Source: Rhodoferax sp.
GTDB lineage: Bacteria; Pseudomonadota; Gammaproteobacteria; Burkholderiales; Burkholderiaceae_C
DNA length: 12,364 bases
Assembly (NCBI GenBank): GCA_021731215.1
Contig: JAKFXU010000032.1
Span: 1-12,364, forward strand
Direction of reading: 5' to 3'
Numbering within the stretch: position 1 is the first letter of the stretch; each line of letters opens with the position of its first letter. The translations under genes were made by a program, and so were the position numbers. Under the pieces are notes generated by a model that saw nothing but the letters and a program-made list of their open reading frames with translations, did no database searches and was not told the DNA's origin. Shown piece by piece: positions 1-7,299 of this stretch.

Positions 1-125
1 TCTTCATGCTGCTGTGTCCTCACGAAATGTTGCAGAATCACCCCATCGGAATTGACGGGGTGAATGTGCAGAATAAATCGTGTCAGCTCAGGGGTGGACT
101 ACTCCGCGTAGCGGCTTCGTCCAAC
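1..125 (-). mobile_element. Probable end of an insertion element abutting a broken gene
   Basis: Homology to Bug receptors stops at about base 125, and the DNA to the left does not continue the protein. It carries a direct repeat TGCAGAA (31-37 and 67-73) and an inverted repeat TCACCCC/GGGGTGA (38-44 and 57-63). On the minus strand a start codon at 7-5 (ATG AAG) is preceded by GAGGA at 21-17 with 9-base spacing, so a gene begins just at the window edge. Repeated short motifs between an element tip and a first gene about 100 bases in would suit an IS21-like layout (istA). That family assignment is inference: the terminal dinucleotide and target duplication are not identifiable and the transposase lies outside the window. 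An ordinary deletion scar with a new gene downstream is the alternative. Confidence 0.4.
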
Positions 126-593
126 GCCTGGTTTGGCTTTAGCCAGCGCAATTAAATCTGCCACGGAATTTGCAGGAAAGGCGGCGTTGGCGACCAGTAC
201 ATAGCCCGCATTCGCCGCCAGACTGACAGGTTCGAAATCCTTGACGGGGTCAAAGCCCGTGCTCTTGTAGAGCGCAGGGTTGATGACGTGAGTGCTGTTG
301 ACGGTTAATATTAAAGTGTAGCCGTCGGGCCTGGCTTTTGCCGCCAGGGCTGTGGCAATGTTGCCGCCCGCGCCGGGTCGGTTGTCCGCCACAAACTGTT
401 GCCCCATGACTTCGCCCAGCTTTTGAGTCACTATGCGGGCAATCGTGTCGGTGGCGCCGCCCGCAGCATGTGGGACGATGACGGTCACCGGCTTGTTGGG
501 ATATTGGCCCTGGGCGTGTGTGGGTGTCGCGATCACGGCTGCTAGCGCACCTGCCAGTGCGGCCAGGCGGTTCCAGAAATTTCGTCTTTTCAT
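99..593 (-). pseudogene. Truncated Bug/TctC-family periplasmic solute receptor
   Basis: This is the N-terminal half of a tripartite-tricarboxylate-transporter receptor (Bug family), a periplasmic protein that binds small carboxylates. The first 27 residues form a Sec signal peptide (positively charged MKRR, hydrophobic core, cleavage near THAQG). The family hallmarks [15 protein letters not shown] and PDGYTL follow. Intact members are about 320-335 residues. This one loses homology after the segment ending KAKPG, at about residue 155, then runs through a few unrelated residues to a TAG stop at 101-99. It is therefore about half length, lacks the second lobe and probably cannot bind ligand. 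The start at 593 has a strong site, AGGAG at 605-601 with 7-base spacing. It lies 48 bases after the leuD-like gene on the same strand, so it was probably the receptor for the pathway encoded upstream. The break coincides with probable insertion-element DNA. Confidence 0.85.
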
Positions 594-641
594 GTGATGT
601 CTCCTTTGGTGGGTTATTGAAATCCGACTCGTGCGCCAGTC

Positions 642-1298
642 TCATGCGGGGCTGGCACCGCTGCCGAACAGCCAGGGTTCCTGGCTGCGCCGTACCTGCT
701 CATAGGCGCGGATCTGTTGTGCTGCCTGCAATGTCAGCCCTATGTCGTCCAGACCTTCGAGCAGACAGTGCTTGCGATGCGGGTCAATCTCAAAATGAAA
801 GATGCCGCCTCGGGCCGTGGCAACAGTTTGAGTTGCCAGGTCCACCCGCATGCGGTAGTTCGGCATCGTCCGCACTGCGTCGAACTCGCTGTCTATCACC
901 GACGCATCCAGCACCATCGGCAGCAAGCCGTTTTTGAGGCAGTTGCCGTAAAAAATATCGGCGAAGCTTGGGGCGATGATGATGCGAAACCCGTACTCCG
1001 CCAACGCCCACACCGCGTGTTCCCGACTCGAGCCGCAGCCAAAGTTGGCCCGCGCCAAAAGAATTTGGCAGCCTGCGTAGCGTGGCTGGTTAAGAACGAA
1101 CTCCGGGTTCAAGGGCCGCTTGCTGCAGTCCTGACCCAGCTCGCCACGATCCAGATAGCGCCAGTCGTCGAACAGGAAGGGGCCCAGGCCAGTGCGCGAG
1201 ATCGACTTCAGAAACTGCTTGGGAATCAAGGCATCGGTATCCACATCGCTGCGATCCAGCGGTGCGGCCAGGGCTTCAATCGTGGTGAAAGCTTGCAT
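642..1298 (-). CDS. LeuD-like small subunit of an isopropylmalate-isomerase-type hydro-lyase
   Basis: This is the small (swivel-domain) subunit that pairs with the LeuC-like protein encoded just upstream. Together they would interconvert hydroxy-diacids by removing and re-adding water, as in 2-/3-isopropylmalate isomerisation, in the cytoplasm. The 218 residues match the usual LeuD length. Visible motifs are [12 protein letters not shown] near residues 19-30, the SRTGLG substrate-loop region at 34-39, GCGSSREHA at 87-95 and the [18 protein letters not shown] block. The start at 1298 lies 12 bases after the leuC-like stop, as expected in an operon. The loop residues look close to ordinary LeuD, so leucine biosynthesis cannot be excluded by sequence. 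However, the neighbours are a CoA-transferase, a lyase and a Bug receptor rather than leuA/leuB, which favours a catabolic paralogue acting on a similar branched diacid. Confidence 0.9.
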   Translation of the reverse strand: MQAFTTIEALAAPLDRSDVDTDALIPKQFLKSISRTGLGPFLFDDWRYLDRGELGQDCSKRPLNPEFVLNQPRYAGCQILLARANFGCGSSREHAVWALAEYGFRIIIAPSFADIFYGNCLKNGLLPMVLDASVIDSEFDAVRTMPNYRMRVDLATQTVATARGGIFHFEIDPHRKHCLLEGLDDIGLTLQAAQQIRAYEQVRRSQEPWLFGSGASPA

Positions 1299-1310
1299 GA
1301 AAATGGCATC

Positions 1311-2738
1311 TCAGTGGAACGGCGCATGTTTTCGCACATCGATGAAATGTCCAGCGATGGCGGCCGCGGCCGCCATCGCCGGGCTCACCAGATGAGTCCG
1401 TCCGCCCGCGCCCTGTCGCCCTTCGAAGTTGCGATTGGAGGTTGATGCACAGCGCTCGCCGGGCAACAGTCGGTCATCATTCATGCCCAGGCACATCGAG
1501 CAGCCTGGCGCGCGCCATTCAAATCCGGCTGCAAGAAAGATTCGGTCCAGTCCTTCGGCTTCGGCCTGTGCCTTGACCAAGCCCGACCCGGGAACCACCA
1601 GTGCCTGCTTCACGCTGCTTGCCAGGTGATGCCCTTGCACGATCAGCGCGGCCTGGCGCAGATCTTCAATTCGGGCATTGGTGCAAGAGCCTATGAATAC
1701 CTTGTCGGGCCGGATGTCTGTGATGTGCATCCCGGGCACGAGCCCCATATAGTCCAGTGCGCGCTGCAGGCCCGCGCGCCGCTGCGGGTCTTGCAGGTCG
1801 GCGGGATCGGGAACGCGCTCATCCACAGAGCACACCATGTCGGGCGAGGTACCCCAGCTCACCATCGGTGAAACCGCGGCGGCATTGAGCAAAACCACGC
1901 AGTCATAGGCCGCATCGGCATCGCTTGCAAGCGTTCGCCAGTAAGCTACTGCGCGGTCCCAGTGTTCCTCCCTGGGGGCCAGTGGCCGCCCTTGCAGATA
2001 GTTGATGGTGGTGTCATCCACCGCGATCAACCCCACACGCGCGCCAGCTTCAATCGCCATATTGCACACGGTCATGCGCCCCTCCATCGACAAGCGGGCA
2101 ACCGCACTCCCGGCAAACTCGATGGCATAGCCTGCACCGCCACCCGCACCGAGCCGCGCAATGATGGCAAGGATCAGATCTTTTGCTGTAACACCGATGC
2201 CAAGTGCACCGTCAATACGCACCAGCATCGTGCGCATCTTTTGCACCGTCAGACATTGCGTGGCGAGTACATGCTCAACCTCGGAGGTGCCCACGCCAAA
2301 AGCAAGAGCCCCGAAGGCGCCGTGCGTGCTGGTGTGGGAGTCGCCTGCGACCACCGTCATGCCTGGCAGCGTTGCACCTTGCTCGGGACCGATCACATGA
2401 ATGATGCCCTGACGCGGATCATCAAGGCCGAATTCGGTGAGGCCGAACTCGCGGCAGTTGCGCCCCAACTGATCGACCTGCGCTCGCGACAGCGGATCCG
2501 CAATACCCGTTCGAATGACCTCGGCGCGCTCCGTGGTCGGCACATTATGGTCAGCCGTGGCCAGCACGGTCTCGGTCCGCCAAGGCTTGCGCGCTGATCT
2601 GCGCAGGCCCTCAAAGGCTTGAGGGCTGGTCACCTCGTAGACCAGGTGGCGATCGATGTAGAGCAGAGACGTATCGCCTGGCAAATCGCACACCAGGTGG
2701 CGCTGCCAGAGTTTGTCCAGAAGCGTCCGTGCGGTCAT
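1311..2738 (-). CDS. LeuC-like large subunit, [4Fe-4S] aconitase-family hydro-lyase
   Basis: This is the large catalytic subunit of a 3-isopropylmalate-dehydratase-type enzyme, carrying the iron-sulphur cluster. The 475-residue protein starts with the family's N-terminus ([29 protein letters not shown]). It contains [34 protein letters not shown] sequence in the middle and three cluster cysteines at C352 ([12 protein letters not shown]), C413 and C416 (PGCSMC). It ends with the [10 protein letters not shown] and [12 protein letters not shown] blocks. All key cluster residues are present, so it should be active. The start at 2738 overlaps the stop of the lyase gene as ATGA, which implies translational coupling. 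Known relatives act on isopropylmalate, citraconate/citramalate or dimethylmaleate. Which substrate applies here is inference; the operon partners suggest a degradative role rather than leucine synthesis. Confidence 0.92.
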   Translation of the reverse strand: MTARTLLDKLWQRHLVCDLPGDTSLLYIDRHLVYEVTSPQAFEGLRRSARKPWRTETVLATADHNVPTTERAEVIRTGIADPLSRAQVDQLGRNCREFGLTEFGLDDPRQGIIHVIGPEQGATLPGMTVVAGDSHTSTHGAFGALAFGVGTSEVEHVLATQCLTVQKMRTMLVRIDGALGIGVTAKDLILAIIARLGAGGGAGYAIEFAGSAVARLSMEGRMTVCNMAIEAGARVGLIAVDDTTINYLQGRPLAPREEHWDRAVAYWRTLASDADAAYDCVVLLNAAAVSPMVSWGTSPDMVCSVDERVPDPADLQDPQRRAGLQRALDYMGLVPGMHITDIRPDKVFIGSCTNARIEDLRQAALIVQGHHLASSVKQALVVPGSGLVKAQAEAEGLDRIFLAAGFEWRAPGCSMCLGMNDDRLLPGERCASTSNRNFEGRQGAGGRTHLVSPAMAAAAAIAGHFIDVRKHAPFH

Positions 2739-3757
2739 GCGAATTGCCTTCCCATCTCATCAACCTCGGCAGGCACAGCGTGCAGGTCGGTAATGCGTCC
2801 GGCTTTAGCAACTTGGCCAGGCACTTCGTGGCCGACGATGTGCGGCATATGGCGTGCCACTGCGAGCAGTTTTTGCAAGTCCATGCCGGTGTCGTAGCCC
2901 ATCGCGTCGAGCATGTGGATGGCGTCTTCGCTGCTGATGTTGCCGCTGGCGCCGGGCGCATAAGGGCAGCCGCCCAAGCCCCCCAATGAGCCATCGAAGC
3001 GCGTGATGCCGCCCTGCACCGCGGCCAGTACATTGGCCAGGCCCATGCCACGGGTGTTGTGGAAGTGCAGGGTCAACTGCAACTGGTCAAAACCTTGCTG
3101 CAGCGCCTCCACCATGCGGCTGACCTGGGCCGGGTGCGCCATGCCGGTGGTGTCGCATACCGTGACGCCGCGCACGCCGAGGTCGGCAAAATGGCTCACC
3201 CAGTCCAGCACCTTTTCCTGCGCCACCTTGCCTTCCATCGGGCAGCCAAAGCCGCACGAGAGTGAGACGTTGATGGGGGTGCGGCCATCGACCATTTTGA
3301 TCACTTCCGACAGTGCCGCAAAGCTGTGCGCCATGGGCATCCGCAGGTTGGCCAGGTTGTGCGTTTCCGAGGTGGACATGACGAGGTTGAGCTCATCAGC
3401 CCTGGCTTCCAGCGCACGCTCCGCCCCGCGCAGGTTGGGCACCAGCACGGTGTACTCGACACCCGGCACGCGCCGGATACGGCCCATCACCTCTTCGGCG
3501 TCGCGCAACATGGGAATCGCCTTGGGCGAGGCGAACGAGGTGACTTCGATCTTGGCGTAGCCGCATTCGCTCAAGACGTCTATCAGCGCCACTTTGGTGT
3601 CGGTCGGGACAAAGGCGGGCTCGATCTGGAAGCCGTCGCGCGTCGCCACTTCGTTGAAGAATATGGCCCTCACGCTGTTCACTTCGTGTAATGCGCCGCC
3701 CCCCGAGGAGGTTGTGCTTGCCTGGGGCAACCCTGCGCGGCGCACGATCCTTATCAT
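2735..3757 (-). CDS. HMG-CoA-lyase-family (DRE-TIM) acyl-CoA lyase
   Basis: This is a 340-residue TIM-barrel metallolyase of the hydroxymethylglutaryl-CoA lyase family, which cleaves 3-hydroxy-3-methyl-acyl-CoA compounds to acetyl-CoA and an oxo-acid. Counting from 3757, the conserved catalytic or metal-site residues are visible: R40-D41 ([10 protein letters not shown]), H231 and H233 (LHFHNTRG), the G-loop cysteine C264 ([14 protein letters not shown]) and N273. I chose the start at 3757 because it overlaps the CoA-transferase stop as ATGA, and because reading further upstream only gives sequence antisense to family conservation. Residues about 7-31 are not family sequence: they are encoded by a dispersed repeat (3669-3742). 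GTG codons just after it, at the V26 and V29 positions, are possible alternative starts. With a CoA-transferase and LeuCD in the same operon, the substrate may be citramalyl-CoA or a homologue rather than HMG-CoA itself; that is inference. Confidence 0.88.
   Translation of the reverse strand: MIRIVRRAGLPQASTTSSGGGALHEVNSVRAIFFNEVATRDGFQIEPAFVPTDTKVALIDVLSECGYAKIEVTSFASPKAIPMLRDAEEVMGRIRRVPGVEYTVLVPNLRGAERALEARADELNLVMSTSETHNLANLRMPMAHSFAALSEVIKMVDGRTPINVSLSCGFGCPMEGKVAQEKVLDWVSHFADLGVRGVTVCDTTGMAHPAQVSRMVEALQQGFDQLQLTLHFHNTRGMGLANVLAAVQGGITRFDGSLGGLGGCPYAPGASGNISSEDAIHMLDAMGYDTGMDLQKLLAVARHMPHIVGHEVPGQVAKAGRITDLHAVPAEVDEMGRQFA
3669..3742. repeat. Dispersed GC-rich repeat, copy B (degenerate), in lyase N-terminus
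   Basis: This is a diverged copy of the element at 4231-4320. The two share, in order and with similar spacing, CACGCT, CTTCG.GT, the block GCCCCCCGAGG and CTTGC.TG.GGC. It is in the same orientation as the other copy and read in the same frame, giving [14 protein letters not shown] here against AGPPQARPAPSGGS there. It lies at the 5' end of the lyase gene, directly after the coupled start codon, and replaces the short leader found in family members. Confidence 0.75.
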
Positions 3758-5070
3758 TGGCCTGCTCCTGAAACAATGCCCTTGTCCTTGAGCCCCTGAA
3801 TCTGTTCGGGCGTGAGGCCGAGTTCGCGCAGCACGGCCTCGCTGTCCTGGCCCAGCGTGGGGGCATTCCTCCGGTGGCTGCCCGGTGTCGCCGACAGCTT
3901 GGGCACGGTACCGGGTACCATCAGTGTGCTGCCGTCGTTCATCTGCACCTTGTCCAGCATGCCGCGCGCCTGGTAGTGCGGGTCGGCCGCGATGTCGGCC
4001 ACGCTGTAGATGCGGCCTGCCGGCACCGAGGCATTGTCCAGCGCCGCCAGCACCTCGTCCACCGTGCGCTGCGCCGCCCACTGACTGATGGCCTCGTCGA
4101 TCTCGGCCACGCGCGCAACGCGGCCCGCGTTGTCAGCCAGCGCCGGGTCAGCTCCCAGGTCGTCGCGACCTATCACGGTCATCAGGCGCTTGAAGATACT
4201 GTCGCCATTGCCGGCGATCAAGACATAGGCCCCCACGCTCCCCGCTTCGCGTGGTTCGCTGCCCCCCGAGGGGGCTGGCCTTGCTTGAGGCGGCCCGGCG
4301 CTGGCGGCCGACGCTTCCTCGTCCTTGCAGCGGTAGGCATTGCTCGGCGCGATGCCGGGCAGGGCGCTGCCGGCAGGGCCGCGTACCGCGCCAAACGCGC
4401 TGTACTCGGGCAACAGACTTTCCATGCAGTTGAAGACGGCCTCATAAAGCGCCACGTCGATCACCTGGCCCTGGCCGGAGGCATGGCGGTGCTGCAGCGC
4501 CAGCAGGACGCCGATCACGCCATGCAGCGCGGCCAGCGTGTCGCCAATGCTCACACCCACGCGCACCGGCACGCGGCCCGGCTCGGCTGTCAGGTGCCGC
4601 AGGCCGCCCATCGCCTCGGCGACCACGCCGAAGCCGGGCCGATCGCGGTACGGGCCGGTCTGGCCGTAGCCGCTGATGCGCAGCATGATCAGGCGCGGGT
4701 TGAGCTTGAGCAACTCATCGGGACCGAGGCCCCAGCCCTCCATGGCGCCGGGGCGGAAGTTTTCAATCAGCACATCGGCACCGGCCGCGAGCTGGCGCAC
4801 GATGGCCTGCGCCTGCGGATTTTTCAGGTTCAGCGCCAGCGAGCGCTTGTTGCGCGACTGCACCTGCCACCAGACCGAGGTGCCGTCCTTGAGCAGGCGC
4901 CATTTGCGCAGCGGGTCGCCCGCGCCGGGGAGTTCGATCTTGACGACTTCGGCGCCAAAGTCGGCCAGCGTCTTGGCGGCAAACGGCCCGGCGATCAATT
5001 GTCCGAGTTCGAGAACCTTGAGCCCGGCCAGCGGGCCGGCAGTGCAGAGCGATGAAGAAGCGGTGTCCAT
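3754..5070 (-). CDS. CaiB/BaiF (class III) CoA-transferase with an in-frame repeat insert
   Basis: This is a cytoplasmic formyl-CoA-transferase-type (family III) enzyme that moves CoA between carboxylates through an aspartyl-CoA intermediate. In the 438 residues the N-terminal GLKVLELGQLIAGPFAAKTLADFGAEVVKIE block is at 16-46, RNKRSLALNLK at 73-83, ENFRPGAMEGWGLG at 103-116, and the likely catalytic aspartate is D177 in GVSIGD. Members are usually about 400 residues. The extra length is explained by residues 251-280, a 30-residue Ala/Pro/Ser-rich stretch breaking the normal RCKDG-AYVLIAGNGD join, encoded by a dispersed repeat. The insert leaves the frame open and all core motifs intact. I chose the start at 5070; longer readings run into the LysR gene, which ends 37 bases away, and there is no clear ribosome-binding site. 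The stop overlaps the lyase start as ATGA. It probably activates the diacid made by LeuCD for cleavage. Confidence 0.9.
   Translation of the reverse strand: MDTASSSLCTAGPLAGLKVLELGQLIAGPFAAKTLADFGAEVVKIELPGAGDPLRKWRLLKDGTSVWWQVQSRNKRSLALNLKNPQAQAIVRQLAAGADVLIENFRPGAMEGWGLGPDELLKLNPRLIMLRISGYGQTGPYRDRPGFGVVAEAMGGLRHLTAEPGRVPVRVGVSIGDTLAALHGVIGVLLALQHRHASGQGQVIDVALYEAVFNCMESLLPEYSAFGAVRGPAGSALPGIAPSNAYRCKDEEASAASAGPPQARPAPSGGSEPREAGSVGAYVLIAGNGDSIFKRLMTVIGRDDLGADPALADNAGRVARVAEIDEAISQWAAQRTVDEVLAALDNASVPAGRIYSVADIAADPHYQARGMLDKVQMNDGSTLMVPGTVPKLSATPGSHRRNAPTLGQDSEAVLRELGLTPEQIQGLKDKGIVSGAGQ
4231..4320. repeat. Dispersed GC-rich repeat, copy A, inside the CoA-transferase gene
   Basis: This 90-base block (30 codons) interrupts the family-conserved join in the CoA-transferase. 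It contains a perfect hairpin GCCCCC-CGA-GGGGGC at 4261-4275, flanked by a CCGCTTCGCGTGG half on one side and TTGCTTGAGGCGGCCC on the other. I recall very similar elements scattered between genes in Comamonadaceae genomes; that part is memory, not a search. Its length, a multiple of three with no stop in the reading frame used, lets the host gene stay open. Confidence 0.8.
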
Positions 5071-5107
5071 GGCTGCGCAGTGTGGCGCCGCGGCCGCCGT
5101 GCGTCCA

Positions 5108-6049
5108 TTACTTGTTGCGGCGTTTGGCTTTCGCGTTTTGCGAAGGCTCCACCAAAAAGTCCACCAGCGAAGCAATGCCCGCATCGCTCTGGCCAGCGGC
5201 CGTGGCGACCAGCAGGCGGCGCTGCGCCCATGTGTCTGCCAGGGGTCGCCAGGCGAGCTTCATGGATTTTGCGATGGGCAGACTGGCGCCTTTGGGCAAA
5301 ACCGCAATGCCCAGGCCCGAAGCCACCATGTGGCAGACGGCGTCAAAGCTGCGCACCTGCATGCGCAGCTTCAGCGGCCGGTTGGCGGCCAGGGCCGCCT
5401 GCTGCTGTTTTTGCAGCATGGCGGCGCCGGCGGTCAGGCTGATCCATTCCTCGTCCAGCGTATCGGCAAATGCCACCGGCTCTTTTGTGGTTGCAAGGCG
5501 GTGTTTCGCGGGCAGCACCAGGACCAGTTCGTCCTTGCGAAAGAGCTGGGTGGCCAGCCCCGCCGTGTCCGGCCCTTCGACAAACACCGCGGCGTCGGCC
5601 CGGCCTTCACGCAGCGTGGCCGCCACGGCTTCCGATACCTGCTCTTCCAGGTCGATGCGCACCTGGGGATGCAATTGGCCATAACGGGCCAGCAGGGGCG
5701 GCAGGAACTGGCTGATCGCGGCACTGCTGGCGCACAGGCGGATATGGCGCGCAATGCCCTGCCGCAAATCGGCCAGTTCAGCGCCGAGCTGCTCCATGGT
5801 TTGCAGCAGGGTGAGTCCATGCTTGACGAAGACGCGGCCGGCCGCCGTGGGCAGCAGGCCGCGCGCATGGCGTTCGAACAAGGCATCGCCCAATGCGCCC
5901 TCCAGTTCGCGGATGCGCCGGCTTGCGGCGGCCAGCGCCAGGTGCGAATCGCGCGCGGCAGCGGTCAGGCTGCCGGTCTGGGCGCAGGCCACCGTCAGGC
6001 GGATGGACACGAGGTCGAACCTCGCAAGGTTGTAGGTAGCGGTTGCCAC
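5108..6049 (-). CDS. LysR-family transcriptional regulator
   Basis: This is a 313-residue LysR-type regulator. The N-terminal winged helix-turn-helix spans about residues 12-70 (FDLVSIRLTVACAQTGSLTAAA, then ASRRIRELEGALGDALFERHARGLLPTAAG). It is followed by a linker helix and a periplasmic-binding-protein-like effector domain (IRLCASSAAISQFLPPLLARY, then the second lobe with VASGLGIAVLPKGA). The C-terminus is basic (KAKRRNK). Unlike the common divergent arrangement, it lies upstream of and in the same direction as its likely targets, ending 37 bases before the CoA-transferase start. It therefore probably controls the operon that contains it, using the pathway substrate or a CoA-free intermediate as effector. 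No convincing T-N11-A operator was recognised in the short gaps. The start at 6049 gives the expected N-terminal length. Confidence 0.93.
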   Translation of the reverse strand: MATATYNLARFDLVSIRLTVACAQTGSLTAAARDSHLALAAASRRIRELEGALGDALFERHARGLLPTAAGRVFVKHGLTLLQTMEQLGAELADLRQGIARHIRLCASSAAISQFLPPLLARYGQLHPQVRIDLEEQVSEAVAATLREGRADAAVFVEGPDTAGLATQLFRKDELVLVLPAKHRLATTKEPVAFADTLDEEWISLTAGAAMLQKQQQAALAANRPLKLRMQVRSFDAVCHMVASGLGIAVLPKGASLPIAKSMKLAWRPLADTWAQRRLLVATAAGQSDAGIASLVDFLVEPSQNAKAKRRNK

Positions 6050-6061
6050 AATATTGCCTGG

Positions 6062-6214
6062 TCAGGCCTTCTTCTTCGCCGCGGCCTTTTTCGCGGCGAG
6101 TGCCTTTTGGACCGGCAGCGCCTCAAGGTTCTTCACGACCTCGTTTTCTATCTTGTCTTTGAAAGCGCCGAGCAGGCATGGGGTGTGTTCGCGTTCGATA
6201 GGGATGTCTGTCAT
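6062..6214 (-). CDS. Small 50-residue protein with a Lys/Ala-rich tail
   Basis: This is a short open frame of 50 codons, ATG at 6214-6212 and TGA at 6064-6062. I do not recognise a family. The start has a good ribosome-binding site, GGAGA 7 bases upstream. It sits 23 bases after the aminopeptidase stop and 12 bases before the LysR start, on the same strand. The protein starts MTDIPIEREHTP, has a short central stretch that could be amphipathic helix (LLGAFKDKIENEVVKNLEAL), and ends in AKKAAAKKKA. That tail resembles the Lys/Ala tails of bacterial histone-H1-like or nucleic-acid-binding proteins, but the body gives no support for any named family. It has no signal peptide or membrane segment, so it is probably cytoplasmic. 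Translation is supported by spacing and the binding site only. Confidence 0.65.
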   Translation of the reverse strand: MTDIPIEREHTPCLLGAFKDKIENEVVKNLEALPVQKALAAKKAAAKKKA

Positions 6215-6237
6215 GGTGTCGTCTCCGTGTGGTGGTG

Positions 6238-7299
6238 TCAGTGCGCCGCAAGAATTTTCAGGCGCTGGTCTTGGGGCATTTGCGCCAGCCGCCTGACCGC
6301 AGCATAAAACTGCCGCCAGTCTTTGCCTTCGCGCTCAAACAAGGCCTCGAAAGCCGGCACCAGTTCGTCATAGGCAGCCTGTGCACCGAAAGCGGCATTG
6401 TTGGCCCCGGCCACCCAGGCGTCATAGCCCGCGTAACCACCCCAGCTACTTTTAAGCCGGGCGTAGTCATCCCGAAACGCCTGCATGGCCAGATTTTTCA
6501 TGGCCAGGAGCACTTGCTTATCGGTGGCTGGCAACTCATTTTGCTTGTAGATGCCAGCCAGCCGGGTATGCGTGGCCAGGCACAGCGCCCGAAACTGGCG
6601 GCGCCGGGCGTCAAACTCTGCGTACTCACGCTTGGCAGCCTGCGAGCCATGAACGGCGAGCCAGCGCTCGCCACCCAGGCGTTCCACCGCCGTGGCAAAG
6701 GACTCGTTGAACAGCGTGTCGTTCTTGACATACAGCACCTGGTGCGCCAGCTCATGAAAAATCATGCGCGCCAACTCGCCCTCCGGGTAGCGGATGAAGG
6801 TGTTGAGCAGGGGGTCGCCACCGGCCCAGTTCAGCCAGCCCAGCGTGGAGTAGGCCGGCACGCCATGGACACTGACTTCCAGCCCGGCCGCGGCCAGCTC
6901 CTGCGCTTTGGCGCGCGCTGCGGCCTCGCTGAAATAGCCGCGGTAAGTGACACAGCCAGCCACCGGAAAACACCAGGTTTGCAGCGTGAGTGAAAACTCG
7001 GGCGCCGCCACCACGTTCCACACCGCCGAGCGGCGCTGCAAATCGGCGTAGCGCTGGTAGCTGGCGTTGTCGGGCAGTTGCAGCTCGGTCACGGCAAAGC
7101 GGCGAATGCGCTGCGCCAGCGCCAGGCGCTGCTTCAGGGCCGGCGCCACCTCCTGATCGGCCAGCCAGGCCTCAACCGGGCGCGCCGCCTGCAGCAGGTG
7201 CAGATGGCCGCCGACCGATTGCAGGTAATAGCGCGTGTCGGCGCAAGCGCCAAGCAGGGTGAGCAACAGCAGGCTGGCCAGGATCTGAAGGATACGCAT
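6238..7299 (-). CDS. Lipoprotein zinc aminopeptidase (PF10023 type)
   Basis: This is a predicted membrane-anchored metallopeptidase of the putative aminopeptidase family PF10023/COG4324. The 353-residue protein begins with a lipoprotein signal (MRILQ, hydrophobic core, lipobox LGAC with the lipidated cysteine at C19). No Asp stands at +2 (the next residue is Ala), so outer-membrane sorting is likely. The zinc site is HELAH at 182-186, with the following NESFATAVE (198-206) supplying the third ligand, probably E199. Upstream blocks FPVAGCVTYRGYF and YSTLGWLNWAGGDPLLNTF are typical of the family. Its start at 7299 is only 26 bases from the divergent DUF1840 gene. It heads the minus-strand run leading into the small protein and LysR. 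A link to the diacid pathway is not apparent, and it may simply share transcription. The physiological substrate is unknown. Confidence 0.88.
   Translation of the reverse strand: MRILQILASLLLLTLLGACADTRYYLQSVGGHLHLLQAARPVEAWLADQEVAPALKQRLALAQRIRRFAVTELQLPDNASYQRYADLQRRSAVWNVVAAPEFSLTLQTWCFPVAGCVTYRGYFSEAAARAKAQELAAAGLEVSVHGVPAYSTLGWLNWAGGDPLLNTFIRYPEGELARMIFHELAHQVLYVKNDTLFNESFATAVERLGGERWLAVHGSQAAKREYAEFDARRRQFRALCLATHTRLAGIYKQNELPATDKQVLLAMKNLAMQAFRDDYARLKSSWGGYAGYDAWVAGANNAAFGAQAAYDELVPAFEALFEREGKDWRQFYAAVRRLAQMPQDQRLKILAAH

Noticed and set aside
38..63. TCACCCC/GGGGTGA hairpin read as a terminator
   Set aside because: No T-run follows on either strand, and it lies among direct repeats that suit an element end better.
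3758..4081. Extra 108-residue N-terminus for the lyase
   Set aside because: It is an out-of-frame reading of the CoA-transferase C-terminus, with no lyase homology, and the ATGA overlap at 3757 gives a better start.
4231..4320. Sequencing error or frameshift as the cause of the odd CoA-transferase segment
   Set aside because: The frame is intact on both sides, the length is a multiple of three, and a related copy exists in the next gene, which fits a repeat insertion.
3874..5055. Plus-strand open frame of about 390 codons
   Set aside because: It is the mirror of the CoA-transferase gene; the His/Arg/Ala-rich product is typical of an antisense reading.
5071..5184. 38-residue N-terminal extension of the CoA-transferase
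   Set aside because: It overlaps the LysR coding end and lacks family similarity; the protein starts normally at 5070.
4676..6307. Long plus-strand open frame of about 540 codons
   Set aside because: It is antisense to the CoA-transferase and LysR genes, which have clear family motifs; long antisense frames are common in GC-rich DNA, and its translation shows no recognisable domain.
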